Assembly (NCBI GenBank): GCA_016935975.1
Contig: JAFGPX010000145.1
Location: 1-64,000, forward strand
DNA length: 64,000 nucleotides
Direction of reading: 5' to 3'
Source: Deltaproteobacteria bacterium
GTDB lineage: Bacteria > Myxococcota_A > Polyangia > Fen-1088
Made by a program: the position numbers and the translations under genes. The notes under the pieces were generated by a model. It was not told the origin of the DNA, did not search any database, and saw only the letters and a list, made by a program, of their open reading frames with translations. Of the stretch, positions 19,365 to 33,900 are shown piece by piece; positions within the stretch are counted from its first letter, which is position 1, and each line of letters opens with the position of its first letter.

Positions 19365-20246
19365 CTACGACCTGCGGATCCGCGACGCCAGCTCGAGGAC
19401 CGCGCGACCGTGGCGAAAGACGCGCACCGTGCCCGTGGTCTGCGACACCACCACGGCGATGGCCTCGGTCTCGTGCGTGATGCCGGCGGCGGCCATGTGG
19501 CGCGAGCCCAGCCCGAGCGGGATGCGCACCTCCTTCTCCTCGAAGTTGAGGTAGCGGCCCGCCGCCAGCACCACGCCGTCCTCGCGCAGCACGAAGGCGC
19601 CGTCGAGCACGGCGAAGGCGCGCAGGGCGCGCTTGACCTCGGGCGAGAGCATGTTGCGCTCGTCCTCGGAGTAGCCCTGAAACGGGTTCAAGCTGAGCGG
19701 CCGCGACTGCTCCATGACTCGGCTCGAGTCGCCGATGACGAACAGCGTCCCCACCGGCCGCCCCTCCCAGCCTTCCACGCCGACGGTGACCGCGAGATCG
19801 ATGAGCGCCTCGAGGATCTCGGCCGATACGCCCTCGCTGCGCAAGAACCCGAAGCCCACGTCCTCGTCGTCCGGGCCCACGTCGACCACCAGGATGGAGT
19901 CCGGCTTGCCCACCGTCCGCGCCGACAGCAGGGCCACCACCACCTCACCCTCGGCGTAGAGGCCGCGAGCGATGCCACCGATCAGGGCCAGCTTCAGCTT
20001 CTCGGTCCGTCCGAGGTCGTACTGGGGCAGCGGAATGACCCGGACGCCCGAGGCCTCGACCACCGCGCGCTGGGCCGGGCTGACCACGGCCTGCACCAGC
20101 TTCTTGCGCGCCGTGGCCTTGCCGCGGAAGACCTCCTCGGGCAGGAGCAGATCGCCGACGTAGAGCAGGTGATCGAACGACCGCTTCGAGGCCAGGGCAA
20201 CGGCCGACTTGATGACCTCGATGTGGGTGGCGCGCGTCTTGGCCAT
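19365..20246 (-). CDS. Diadenylate cyclase (DisA_N/DacZ-type DAC domain)
   Basis: DGAFVLREDGVVLAAGRYL...LGLGSRHMAAAGITHETEAIAVVVSQTTGTVRVFRHGRAV; N-terminal region resembles the pyruvate-kinase-like domain of DacZ-type proteins (SFDHLLYVGDLLL). Confidence 0.82.
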   Translation of the reverse strand: MAKTRATHIEVIKSAVALASKRSFDHLLYVGDLLLPEEVFRGKATARKKLVQAVVSPAQRAVVEASGVRVIPLPQYDLGRTEKLKLALIGGIARGLYAEGEVVVALLSARTVGKPDSILVVDVGPDDEDVGFGFLRSEGVSAEILEALIDLAVTVGVEGWEGRPVGTLFVIGDSSRVMEQSRPLSLNPFQGYSEDERNMLSPEVKRALRAFAVLDGAFVLREDGVVLAAGRYLNFEEKEVRIPLGLGSRHMAAAGITHETEAIAVVVSQTTGTVRVFRHGRAVLELASRIRRS

Positions 20247-20323
20247 GGCGGGCTCCGAGGGGCTTCATGTTACGCGATGGTTCCGTCGGCGCAAAGCCAG
20301 GATCGCAACTGGATTCAAGCCAT

Positions 20324-21931
20324 CTACGGAGCCCGGTGGTACTCCTGAGTCCTGTCCTGCCAACCGTACGCATCCCCCTGGCGGACGAGGCGGATGATGC
20401 GCAGATCGGGCAGGCGCGTCAGGACCTCGTCGAGATCGGGGGCCTCCTCGCGCCGCGCCTGGCCCACGATGCGTTCGCCGCCGAAACGATACGCCCCGGC
20501 CGGCGGCAGCGGCGGCTCGGCCAGAAGAAAGCGGAGGCGCTCGGCCAGGCCGGTCGGCAGCCACACGAACGACGCGGGGACGTCGGCGAGCACGACGTGC
20601 TCCGGGCGCGGCTCGCGCTTGTTGGCGAGGAGCTTGATGGCCAAGTCCAGATCCTTGACCCCGCCGCGCACGAGGAAGAGTCGGTGTCCGCGGCGAAGCC
20701 CGTCGTTGACGGCTGCGTCGGCCGCGGCCACGGCCTGGCGGTACAGACGGATCTCGCCGGCGCGATGGTGCCCCGACAGAATACCGAGACAAAGAAGGAA
20801 TGCCACGGCCGCTCCGACCACGAGACGGCTGGCGGCCCCAAGCGCGATGGCCGCGAGCAGGAACAGCCCGGCCGCCGGCAGGTAGAAGTAGCGCGCGCCC
20901 ACCACCCAACCGGCCGCCGGCAGCGGCAGCAACGCGAGCCCGGCGAAGATCGCGGCGAAACGAGACAAGGGGTGTCGCCGCCACGCGACCGCGGTCGTGG
21001 CCGCCAGCAGCGCCACCCCCGCCGCCCACGCTGCCCACTCGGGCAAGGGCGCGTACGCGGTCACGGCATGCACCAATCCCGAGGCGAGCTGTATTCCCCG
21101 CCCGAACCACGGCGCGGAAGGATCGTCGGTCCCCCCTAGCCCGCCCAGGATCACAAAGCGTGCGACAAGAAACACGGCCAGCGCGCCCAAGTGTGGCGCC
21201 AGCGAGAGGAGCACGGCCTTGCCCGGCGACGATCCCCCTTGCTGCCTGACGCGGAACCAACCCCCGGCGAAGAGCAGCGCCGGCAGCACGAGGGCCGTCT
21301 CCTTGCAGAAAAAGGCCAGCGCCGCCAGCAGCACGGAGAGGGCACGCGCCCGCCGGCCGGACCCCAGGAAAGCCACCATCGCCCCCAGCATCGCGCTCGC
21401 GGCCAGCAAATCGGTGCTGGCCGAGAACCACAGCGCGGCTTGCCGCTGCGCCGGCGCGACGAAAAAGAGAACTCCGGCAAGAAGCGCCGTGCGCTTCGCG
21501 AGCCCAAGCCGAAGCCCCAAGTTGACGAGCAGAACGGCGCACAGCAGGTGGAGCAAGAAGGACACGAGCGCGAAGGCCCAGGCCCGCCCGTCCGCGAGCC
21601 GTTCGAGGACCCACCAAAGCAGCATGGGCAGAGGCCGGTAGTACTCCCCGCCGTGCTTGTCGGAAACGAAAGCGGCAAGTGGATTGTCTTCCAGTCTGCC
21701 GTACAGGCGGAAGATGTAGTCGTCGCTCAAGAAGGTGGTCGCCGCCGCGAAGTCCCAGCCGACCAGCGCCAGCAAGGCGACGGCAGCGAGCGGCCAGAGA
21801 ATCTGTTTCCCACGCAACTGCAATCGGCTGGAATCTAGTCGAATTCCCGGGCCAGCGACGCAGAAGAAACCACCGAGGCGCACAGACCATGGAGACATCC
21901 GTCCGGCGACCACAACAAGGACATCGGCCAT
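20324..21931 (-). CDS. Polytopic membrane glycosyltransferase-like protein (PMT/GT39-like topology)
   Basis: Early DDYIF motif and about 10 hydrophobic segments, FCKETALVLPALLF. Start uncertain. Confidence 0.65.
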   Translation of the reverse strand: MADVLVVVAGRMSPWSVRLGGFFCVAGPGIRLDSSRLQLRGKQILWPLAAVALLALVGWDFAAATTFLSDDYIFRLYGRLEDNPLAAFVSDKHGGEYYRPLPMLLWWVLERLADGRAWAFALVSFLLHLLCAVLLVNLGLRLGLAKRTALLAGVLFFVAPAQRQAALWFSASTDLLAASAMLGAMVAFLGSGRRARALSVLLAALAFFCKETALVLPALLFAGGWFRVRQQGGSSPGKAVLLSLAPHLGALAVFLVARFVILGGLGGTDDPSAPWFGRGIQLASGLVHAVTAYAPLPEWAAWAAGVALLAATTAVAWRRHPLSRFAAIFAGLALLPLPAAGWVVGARYFYLPAAGLFLLAAIALGAASRLVVGAAVAFLLCLGILSGHHRAGEIRLYRQAVAAADAAVNDGLRRGHRLFLVRGGVKDLDLAIKLLANKREPRPEHVVLADVPASFVWLPTGLAERLRFLLAEPPLPPAGAYRFGGERIVGQARREEAPDLDEVLTRLPDLRIIRLVRQGDAYGWQDRTQEYHRAP

Positions 21932-21956
21932 CCGCAGCGCGTCGGCAGGAGATGGG

Positions 21957-22067
21957 TTGAACCACAGAGAACACGGAGGACACAGAGCCCGGAGACGGCA
22001 TGAGGTTTTCGGATTGAGGCTTCTCAAACCCGTCCGTCCTCTGTGCTCTCTGTGGTGAGTGGTTTTG
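21957..22067. repeat. Dispersed 'CCACAGAGAACACGGAGGACACAGAG' inverted-repeat element
   Basis: Left arm gaaccacagagaacacggaggacacagagcccgga, right arm ccgtcctctgtgctctctgtggtgagtggtt. Confidence 0.8.
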
Positions 22068-22083
22068 TGCGAAACTCGCCTGC

Positions 22084-23473
<1,390 letters not shown>

Positions 23474-23487
<14 letters not shown>

Positions 23488-24682
23488 TCTCGTCCACGCG
23501 CGCCGCCGCGGCGACAGCCTAGTGGTCGTGTCGCTTCCGCATGCCCAGCGCCCACGCGCGCTCGAGCTGGCCGGCACGGCGCTTTCCTTGGTGCGCGCGC
23601 ACCTGGGGCTGCCGCGCGGAGCGCTGCTCGAGGCGTGGAGCCAGGTGGCCATCGCGCCCGCCGAGCAGCGCTTGGCGCGCGGTCTCTTCAAGCTGGCGCT
23701 CGACGCCTGCGAGTTCGAGGAGGGCGCGACGCTCGCGCCCGTCGAGCTACGCCGCGAGATCTTCACGGCGGCCGCTGCCGCGCGTGCTTCGGGCCGCGAC
23801 TTCGACCGCGCCGCCATACTGGCCGGCGTCGCGCGGGCTCACGGCGTGGAGGCGGATGTGATCGAGGAGGCCCTGTACTCCGACCTGCCGAGCGCGCACG
23901 TCCTGCGCAAGGCCGACCTGCCTTCGCCCGAGGGCCTGCTCGCCCTGCACGACCTGGCCTCGCACCAGGCGGTATTGCTGCGCGCCGTGCGCGTGCAAGC
24001 GCGGGTGTTCTGCGCCGGCGCCCTCGACTATCGCGCTCTCTTTCGCACGCTGAAGTTCCACCGCCTGCTCTACGAGATCAGCCGTCAAGACGGGGACAGA
24101 GGCTATGCCATCGACCTCGACGGGCCCATGAGCCTCTTCGAGCAGACCACCAAATACGGCCTCAACCTGGCGCTGGCCCTGCCCGCCATCATGGCCTGCG
24201 CTGCCTGGGAGGTGCGCGCCGACGTACGCTGGGGCAAGGACCGCCGTCCGCTGCGCTACCACCTCAAGGGCAGGAAGGCTTCTGCGCCCATCGACCACGC
24301 CGCCGAGCTTCCCGACGAGGTCGCGGCCCTGCTCGCCGACTTGCCCCGCCTGCAGTCTCCCTGGCAGGCCGCGCCCTCGGAAGCGATCCTGAGCCTGCCC
24401 GGCATCGGCGTGTGCGTTCCCGACCTCGAATTCGTCCACCGCGAGAGCGGCCAGCGCGTCTTCCTGGAGGTGCTCGGCTTCTGGAGCCGCGACGCCGTGT
24501 GGAAGCGCATCGAGATGGCCAAGGCCGGCCTGCCCTTCCCGGTCGTCTTTGCCGTCGGCAAGCACTTGCGCGTGAGCGAGGAAGCCTTGCCCGCCGAGGC
24601 CTCCGCCACCCTCTACGTCTACGCCCGCACCCCGCAGGCCCGCACGGTTCTCGAACGCGTGCAGGCCGTAGCCCGACGGTAG
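23474..24682 (+). CDS. DUF790 / Bax1-like nuclease (XPB partner)
   Basis: MLTADLVHARRRGDSLVV...; KYGLNLALALPAIM; PDLEFVHRESGQRVFLEVLGFWSRDAVWKRIEMAK; overlaps the XPB-like gene by 14 nt. Confidence 0.82.
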
Positions 24683-24705
24683 CTCGGAATGCGGGATCGT
24701 CTACG

Positions 24706-24917
24706 GGAAGAACCGCAGAGGACACGGAGAACACGGAGGATGGGATAGTCCAGATCTGTGTTCGGGATCCCTCACCTCCACCACCACACGTGGCTTGGGT
24801 AGCGACAAGACGGCTCCGCATGGTCCTGGGCACGGCAACGCCGCCAGCATCTCGCACCGGGATCCGAACCCCTTCCCCTCCGGCTCTGTGTTCTCCGTGT
24901 CCTCTGTGGTGAATCCC
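24706..24917. repeat. Second copy of the CACAGAGGACACGGAGAACACGGAG inverted-repeat element
   Basis: Left arm aaccgcagaggacacggagaacacggagga, right arm ctctgtgttctccgtgtcctctgtggtgaatc, ~135-bp spacer. Confidence 0.85.
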
Positions 24918-24924
24918 TACCGGC

Positions 24925-27900
24925 CTACTTCGGCGTCGAGGCCAGCGCCTGTTTGAGGGCCTCGTTCCTCGGATCGGTCTCCAGGCCACGCTCGAACATG
25001 TTGCGCGCCTTGGCGTTCTCGCCGGCCTCGCGATGCAGGTTGCCGAGCGCCAGGTAGACCTCGGCCTTGGTGATACCCGCGGCCTTCTCGTCGAAGCTCT
25101 GCAGGAGCAGGGTACGCAGGTACCGGCGCGCCGACTCGGCATCGCTCTGGCGCAGCGACAGGCGCGCCAGCGCGCCGAGCACGCGCGCCTGGGTCGGATC
25201 GATCTGGTAGGCGGCGACGTACCACTGCTTGGCCGCGGCCAGATCCCCGCGCTCTTCGGCGAAGCCGCCCAGCATGCCTTGAACGCGTGCGACGTCCTTC
25301 TGCCGCCTGGCCTTGCCCATCTGCTCGACGAGCTGGCCCAGGACGACCTCGCCCTCGTCGACACGGCCCGAGGCGATGAGAGCGCGGCCCAGGTTCTCTT
25401 GCACCGCGAGATCGCCGGGGCAGAGCTTGACCAGCTGTTCGAGCGGCGCCACCGCCTCGCCCGGTTTGCCGAGCGGGCCGAGGTAGAGCGACGCCACCTC
25501 GGAGAGAATCGACTTCCGCTTGGCCGGATCCTTCTCCAGCGCCAAGCGGGCCAGTAGCTGCACCACGAGCTGGGCGTGGTCGCCGGTCTTGCGCGCCAGC
25601 GCCTCCAGTGCGACGACCGCCGGCAACCAAACCGGATCGTTGGCCAGCGCCAAGCGATACAGAGCCGCGACGTCCTCGGGGCTGCCGCCCGTCGCCGCGG
25701 CCACGGCCGCGCGCCGGCAGAAGACATCGGCCTTCTCCTGCACGGTGGCGGCGGCATCCGAGGCCTTCGCCAACGCCTCGCTGGCCTCTGGCCAGCGCTC
25801 CTGGCTCTCGTGAATGCGGGCCACGGCCAGAAGCGACGGGAAATGCTGCGGGTCGCGCGCCAGCACGGCGCCCAGCGCCTCGAGCGCGCTGTCCTCGGCA
25901 CCAAGCTTCTCGCCCCAGATCGCCGCCACTTTCACCCGGCACGCCAGCTCCTCCTCGCGGTTGCCGCGTTCGGCCTCGGCGTCGGCCCGGCGTTCGAGCA
26001 TCTCGATGAGCTCGTGCCAGCGTTCGAGCGACGTGAGCAATCGCTCCGTCTCGGCGAACGCCGCCGCGTTCTGCGGATCCGCCGCCAGGATCTGCTGCAA
26101 GTAGACAAGAGCGCGGTCGCCGTCGTTCAGGTGCTCGGCTGCGTTGCCGGCCAGCTTGGCCAGCACCGCAAGCTGTGCGGCTCCGGTCAGCGCCGAGGCT
26201 TGGCGCAGCAGGGCCTCCTCCAGCGCCGCGAAATCGCCCCGGCGCTCTTCCAGCTCGACCAGCGCTTCCAACGCCTCCGGGTTGTCGCTGTCGGCGTCCA
26301 GCGCCTCCTTGATCGCGTTCACCGCTCCGTCCACGTCGCCGAGCGGTCCGGCCGTGATCGCGACGACCTGCATGAGCACGGCGCATCGCTGTTGACCATC
26401 GTCGAGCATGCGCGCCTTCTCGCGCAGGATCTGCACCTGCTCTTCGCGCTCGCCCGCTGCTTCGTAGAGGCGGGCCAGCTCGTCGATGGCGGTCTGGTCG
26501 GTCTCGTCGCCTTCGCGGCCCAAGCGCCAAGCCGCAATCGCGGCCGCCAAGTTGCCACTGCCCTCGTGCAGACCTGCCGCCTCGCCGTAGAGGGCCAGCC
26601 GTCTCGCCGGATCGAGCTCCAAGGCGCCTCGACGTTCGAGGATCTCGGCCAAGCGCAGAGGATCGCCGCGGCGGCGGTACAGCCCGTCCAACGCCTCCAG
26701 GGCCGCCACGTTCTCGCTATCGGCCTCCAGCACGCGCGCGTAGAGCTGCAGGGCCGCTTCCTCGCTCGCCGGCTCCGCCGATTGCAGGCGCAACCGAGCT
26801 GCCCGCATGGCCATCTCGGCGAACATCATGGGCTCGACGGCGTCGAGCACGGCCTCGATGTGCTGGGCTGCAAGAGCGAGAGCGCCGCCCGCCTCGGCCA
26901 CGCGCTCTAGGTTGGTGACGGTTTCGTGCGAGCTCGGCTCGGCCACGAGCGCCCGCCCCAGCACCTCGAGGGTGCGCGGCAGGTCGGCGAGCTTGCTTTC
27001 GCAGATCTCCGCAATGCGACGCAACAACGCCGCCCTGTCGCTGGCGTCTTCGAGGATGGCCAGCCGGGCCTCGAGCAGCGTCACCAGCCCGACGAAGTCG
27101 CTCTCCTCCTCGGCCAAGGGCTCGAGAATGTCCAGCGCCTCGACGGGCGGCTCCGGACCCAGGGCCAGCGTGCGCAGAGCCGTCACGGCCTGCGCGTGCT
27201 TCGGCACGGCATCGAGCGCCGAGCGAAACGCGGAGATAGCGCCATCACGCTCGCCGAGCAGCCCCAGACGCAGCTCGCCGAGGGCCGCCCAGAAGTCCGC
27301 CTGTTGCGCCGGCTGGGTGGCCACCTCGGCCTCGCGCGCCAGCACGTCGGCCAATTCCTGGTGGCGGCCGAGCTGCCGCAGTATCACCTCCTGACGCGAA
27401 AGCGCCAGGCTCTCGCCGCCGGGCAGTGTTTCGACTTCCCGCCACAGCTCGACGGCCCGCTCGGGCTTCGCCAAGGTGTGTTCGTAGAGATCGGCCAGGC
27501 GGCTTCCCAACTTGACTTGCAGCTCGCTGTCGTAAACCGACTTCAGGCGCTCTTCGTAGACCTCGGCCAGGCCGACGAAATTGCCGGTCTCACCCGCCAG
27601 TCGTTCGAGAGCGGTCATGGCCTCGGCACTGGTCGAGTCCTCGGCCAGCGCGCGCGCCCAGGTGGCGAAGGCCGCCGCCCGGTCGCCGAGCGCGACTTCC
27701 TCTACCTGCGCCAGATCGGCCAGGACTTCGAGCCGCTCGGCGGGCAGGTCGAGGACGGAAAGGCGGAGGCTCAGGCACTCGCGCAGCGCTTGCCATTCCT
27801 GCCCCAGACGCAGCAGCGGCTCCAACGCTTCGAGGGCCGGCAAGCGGCAGTCTTCACCGCGCGCCAGCGCCCACAGCGCCGCGCGCGATTCGCCATGGCT

Positions 27901-30900
27901 AGGATTGCCGTCGAGGATCCCCCGATAGCGCGTGATGGCATCGCGCGGGTCGAGCAGCTCGTGCTCGGTGACGTGCGCCGCCTGGTAAAGGAGCGTGTCG
28001 CGTTCCACCCCGGTGCCCGTGAGACGGGCGCGCCGGTCGAGAACGTCGACCAGCTCCGCGTGCCGTTTCTCGCGCAGGTAGACGCTGGCCAGCATGTCGA
28101 GGGCATCCATGTCCTCGGGCGCCACGTCGATGATTTGCCGCAGGTGCTCGGCGGCGTCGGACAGCTGTCCCAGTTTCTCGTCGAGCAGCTCGGCCGCCTG
28201 GAAGTGCAGCGCGCGCAACAGGCGCGCATCCGTGCTGCTCTCGATCTTGTGTTGCAGCGTCTCCACCAGGTTCTGCCAGTCCTCCGTCGCAGCGTAGAGG
28301 CGCGCCAGAGCGTCCAGTGCCTCCACATTCATCTGGTCGAGCTCGAGCACCGCGCGCCAAGCCGTGATGGCCTTGGGCAGGTCGGCCAGCGGCGCTTCGC
28401 ACAAACCGGCCACCCGCCGGATGAGGGCTTCGCGCCGGGGCGCTTCCACTACGGCCTCGGCATGCTTCTCCAGCGTTTCGCACAGCTCGACCGTGCGCCC
28501 CGCGTCCTCGAGCAGACGCTCGAGCGCCACGAAGGCGTCCTCGTAGTCCGGCCGCGAGGCGAGGGCCGCGCGCCACGCCTCGATGGCGCGCTCGGGATCC
28601 TTGATGCGGGCGTCGAGGATGTTGGCCTTGTGCGCGCACAGATCCGCGCTCAAGTCGGGATCCACCGCCAAGGCGATGCCCTTGTCGAGAATCCCCACGA
28701 ACGCCTCGAACTCGCCCAAGCCCGCGGCCTGCGAGTCCACTTCGACCAGGGTTTCCGCGTTGGTGACGTCTTCGAGCCAGGCGCGGCCACGCGCCGCCAG
28801 CGACTCGCGTTGCCGCCCCAGGTGCATTTCGAGAGTCGCGATCTCGCGCAAGGCCTCGATACGACGCTCGGTATCCTCGACGCTCTCCAGACGGATCTCG
28901 AGTATGTCCGCAAGCCTGCGCAGGTCGCGGATGGTGCGCAGGGCCGGTTCGAGCAGCTCGGCCACGCGTGGGCGCAGCTCGCTTTCGGTCAGCAGCGCCT
29001 CGAGGGCGGCGACGGCTTCGACATTGCCCGGCGTGCGCAGCAAGACCTCGCCGTAGTGGTCCACTGCCGTGGCGGCGTTGCCCAGATGCTCGGCCTCGAC
29101 TCGCGCCAGACGAATGGTCAGCTCGTCCTTGCCATGCGCATCCTCGGCGCTCGCGATCATCCACACCAGGTGGTCGCGCAGATCGTCCCAGCGCGCCTCG
29201 CGCTCCAACAGGTCGGCCAGCGCGGCGGCGGCACGCGCGTCGGACGGATCGAGATCGAGAATGGTACGCAAAGCGTCGATGGCGGCCAGCGGCTCGCCGA
29301 GCTTCTCGTCGCTCAAGTGGGCGCTGCGATGCAGAAGCGCCACCTTCTGTGGCACGGCCTCCACGATGCGGGATTGCTCGTCGAGCAGGTCGCGCAGCTC
29401 GCGCCACGCCTCCCAGCGCGTGAGCGCTTCCTCGTAGATCTCGCTGGCCGCGCGCTCGCCGGGCAGGGCTTCGAGGTAGCGACGGTAGTAGCGTCGCGCG
29501 TTGTCGTGATCCCCGAGCTCCTGGTCGTAGACGCGAATCGCGATCCGCACCACGGCCAGAACCTCGTCGGAGTTGCCCGCTTCTTCGTCGAGGTACTGGT
29601 CGAGCAGGCGACCCAGGTCACGCCAGCGGTTCTGCTTGGGCGCCAGCCGCACGAGCTGCTCCTGGGCCTCGGGGTCGGTGGGCCGTTCCTGGAAGACCCG
29701 GCCGTACCAGTTGAAGGCCTCGTCGAGATCTTCGATCTGCTCTTCGTAGACCTGCGCGATCCGCTGCGTCCAGGCCAGGCGCAGCGTCGGATCCTCGCTG
29801 AACTTCAGGCGCAGGCTGTCGATGCCGACCAGGTCCTTCCAGGCGTTGCGCTTGATGTAGACCGCTTCGAGCAGATTGGCCGCCTCGACGGCCACCTCGG
29901 GGTCCGAAAGCATGCCCTCGAGAATGGCGATGGTCCCGGCGTGCTCGGGCTCGCCCGCCAGCACCGCGCCCAGGTATTCCAGGGCGCGGTAGCGGTTGGC
30001 CAGTTGCTGCAAATGGATCTCGGCCAAGCGGAAACGCAGATCGATGGCCATCCCCGCCGACACGCCCTGTTCCAGCCGGCGTTCGAGCAGACCGGCCAAA
30101 TCCTCCCAGCGGCCAAGCTCGGTGTACAGGTCCTCGAGCGCCGCCACCGCTTCGCCATTGGTGCTCTGGATGGACCACACGCGCTCCCAAGCGATAATGG
30201 CCTCCTCGTGGCGACCGAGCTTGCGCGCCAGCAGCGCGGCCCGCCGCCGCAGGGCCAGCTCGGCCTTTTCGCTGCCAGCCAGCTCGGCCCGCCGCAACAG
30301 CACGTCGAAGAGATGTTCGTCATCCCCTTGCTGCTCGTAGATGCGCTCCAAGGCTTCCAGCGCGTGGTCGTCGTCGGGCCGGCGTTCGACGATGCGGCTG
30401 TAGTAGTCCGTGGCCAGGGATAGGTCGCCCAATTTGATGGCCAGCTTGGCGACGGTCTGCTGCACCCGCATGCGGATGGTTTCCGCGAGGATGTCGGGCT
30501 CGATGGCGCGATAGAGATCGATGATGTCGAGAATGGTGTCCTCGCCCAGCGCCGCCGCCACCCGCTCATAGGCGTCCAGGAGGCGGTCCAGCTCCGGATC
30601 GCTGGTCGCGTCCTTGATGGCCGCGGCCCAGGTGACGAACGCGGCCTTCTTGTCCTTGAGCTGGCTCTCCTCGATGCCAGCCAACCGGGTGCGGTAGCCG
30701 ACGCGCGAATGGCCATCCTCGGCCAGGGAGATCTGCACGCGCAGGATGGCCGCCAGCTTGGCGTGCTCGCCCGCCTTGGCGTAGATGGGCTCCAGGGTCT
30801 CGGCCGCGGCGAAGCGCAGACTGACGTCCTCCGCGCCGAGCAGCGCATCCACCTCGGCCTGGGCGGCTTCGTCCCTGGGCTGCAAGCGCAGGATCTCGCG

Positions 30901-33900
30901 CCAGCGGTCCAAGGCCTCGGCCGCTCGGCCGAGCGGCCCCTTGAGCAAGCCGGCGATCTGGCGCAACAGATCGATGCGCTCGCCGTCGTTGCCCGCCAGG
31001 GCCAACAGGCGTTCGAGGATCTCCAGGTGCTCGGCCGGCAGGGCTTGCGCCTGGTACAGCCGGACGAGCGTCGCGAGCGCCTCGCGATCCTCGGGCATCT
31101 CGTCGAGAATGGGCCGCACCGTGGACACGGCCTCGTCCAGATCTCCAAGCTCTTTCTCGGCCAGGCCGGAGATGAGGAAACGCATGTTGCGGCGGGCCGG
31201 CAGGTCGAGGTGATCCAGCCAGCGCTTGAGCAACTCCACGCGCTCGCGGGTTTGCTTCGTCCTCTGGAATATGCGGTCCAGGTTCTCGAAGGCGCGCGTG
31301 ACCGCCTCGCCTTCGCCGTCGAGCAAGCCGCGATAGGTTGCCACCGCCGCGTCGAGATCTTCGAGACGATTCTCCTGTAGATCGGCGACGCGCAGGAGCA
31401 GTCGCCCGCGTTCGTCGGCGTCGCCCGGCCATTCGGCGCGAGTGCGCAGCACGTGCACCAGGCCCGCGATGTCGCCGGCGTCGGTGTAGAGGCTCTCCAG
31501 CGCCTCCGCCGCCGGACCGCCGGTCTGGGCATTGCCCGGGTCCAGGTCCAGCACGCGGCGCCAAGCCGCGATCGCGGCTTGGCGATCCACTAGATACGCC
31601 ATGCTCAGGCGAGCCGCGCGCGAGAGCAGATCGGCAATGCCGGCCACGTCGGAGGGATCCCGCTTGTCGGCCAGGGTCTGGTAGAGAACGATGAGATCGC
31701 CGTAGCGGCCAAGCGAGCCGCCCAGCCGCTCCGCCTCCGCCAGCGCGCGCTCCGCATGCGGGTCGAGATCGAGCACGGCCCGCCACGTGTCGAGAGCCTG
31801 CGCCGACGACGACAGCTTGTCTTCCTGCAGCTCGGCCTTGCGCTCAAGCAGGCGGATGACCCCGGCTTCCGTGGCCGTCTCTTTCTCGATGTCCAGGATC
31901 TCCACCAGCCGCTGCCAATTGCCGCTCGCCCGATAGAGCCCGTCCAGCATCTCGGCGGCGCGTGGCCGCTCCGCCTTCGCCGCGAGCATGCGCTCGAGCA
32001 GAGGCACGGCCTGACCGTGGGCGGGCACCAGGTCGAGGATTTCGGCCACCAGATGCAAGGCTCCGGCGGCGGCGTCGAAATGCGACAGCGCGAGATCGGC
32101 CCGTCGGGCTTTGATGTCCGCAACATCGCCGCGCGGCACCAGCGCGGTTTCGGTCACGAGCAAGTTGTCGAGCTCGCGCCACTTCCCGGCCTCGGCGTAG
32201 TGGCGTTCGAGAATGCGGTAGGCTTTGAGGTCGTTGCGATCCAGCTCGATGATCTTGCCGAGAACCGCCGTGGCGTGCTCGCGATCGTAAAGCAGACCTT
32301 CGTCGATCTCGATGATCTGCCAGAGCAGCTCGATCCGCTGCCGGACGTCGGGGAGATGCCGCTCGCGAGCCGCGATGGTGTCGCGCAAGGCTCCCCAGCG
32401 CTCGGCGTCCTTGCAGATGCGGCACAGGGTCCGGTACGCGCCCATGTGCAGCGGATCGATCTTGAGCACTTCGCGCAGCGCCGCCTCCGCGTCGGAGAGC
32501 CGTTCGGGCTGGCGCTCTTCCACGTCGGCCACGAGCATGAAGAGCTCCTGGCGCAGCCCCGGCTCCTCCGTGATTTCCAGCACGCGCCGGGCGCTCTCGG
32601 CGATCTCGGGCAGCTTGCCCACCAGCTCCGCGAGCTGCACCAGGCGCTCGCGCACGGCCAGATTTCCCGGTTCCAGTTCGAAGATGCGGCGCACGGCGCC
32701 GTAGGCGGCCACCGAGTCGCCGAGCGGACCGGCATAGAGATCGGCGAGCATCTCCAAATGCGCCTTGCGCTGCCCATCGTCCTTGGCCACGCGGGCGAGC
32801 GATTCGAGCGCGTCCGCCCACTTGGCGTAGTTCTCGGTCAGCTCGTAGTAGGGCGCCAGACGCGAGGCCACGGCGGCGACGTCGTCCTCGCAGATGGCGC
32901 CGGCCGCGAACATGCGCTCGAGCCCCTCCACCGCGCCGCTGGCGATGTTGTCGAGCTCGAGGGCTTGCAGGAAGGCCTGGGTCGCCTGCTTGTGCTCGCC
33001 CAGCTCCTGCTCGCACACCTGCCCGAGGTGCACCAGGGCCGCGGCACGGGCCGCCTCGTCGCCCAGGCTCGCCTGCCGCATCAACACGATGGCCAGGCTG
33101 CGGAAATCCTGCTGCGCTTCGAGCAGACGCGCCAGCTCGCGCAGGGCACGCAGGTTCTCCGGCTCGACCTCGACCGCCTCTTGCAGGCTGCGCGTGGCGG
33201 CCTTGCGATCGCCGAGCTTGTCTTCTTCCAGCCGGGCGATGCGCAGCAGGGCCTCGGCGCGCAGCAACGGGTCGGTCATGCGGCGCTGCCGCACCTGCTG
33301 CAGTTGGACCAGCTCCGCCCAGCGCTCCTTCTCGGTGAAGAGCTTGATGAGCGCCAGCTCGGCTTCGGGATCCCCGGGCACCTCCGCCAGAATGGTCTCC
33401 GCGAAACGCTGCAGGTCGGTCGGCCGGTCCACGTGCGAAACCAGCAAGTCGAGACAGCGGCGCAAAAGGTAGAGGCGCTCCTCCGGATCCGGCCCCTGCC
33501 TGTCCCCCATGCCCTGACGCTCGATGAAGAGCGCCAGCAGCATCTCCCATTCCTCGGCCTCGCCGCCCAGGCGCTCGAGCTCGGCCCGCACCTCGAGGTC
33601 GGTGGGGGCCAGCCGATAGGCGCGCGCGCACCACTTGAAGGCCAGCGCCTTGGCCTGCAGCTTGTGCTCGCAGACGGCGCGCGCCCGCGCGAGGATGGGC
33701 AGACTCTCGTCCGCCGACAGCGCCGGCGCGGATTCGGGACCGAGGATGATCTCGAAGGTCGCCACCAAGCGGCCCCAGCGCTCGGTCTTCTCGTAGATCT
33801 CCGCGGCCTGCCTGGCCACGGCGCGGTTCTCGGGCTCGGTGGCCAGAATGCCTTCGTAGGCCTTGATGACTCTCTCGTTCTGGCCCAGCCGGTTGCGCGC

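Noticed and set aside
26926-30423. 1165-aa + strand ORF antisense to the giant TPR gene
   Set aside because: Mirror-frame ORF caused by high GC3 in the true - strand gene; composition (Arg/Gln/Leu/Gly-rich, no domain) is typical of antisense artefacts.
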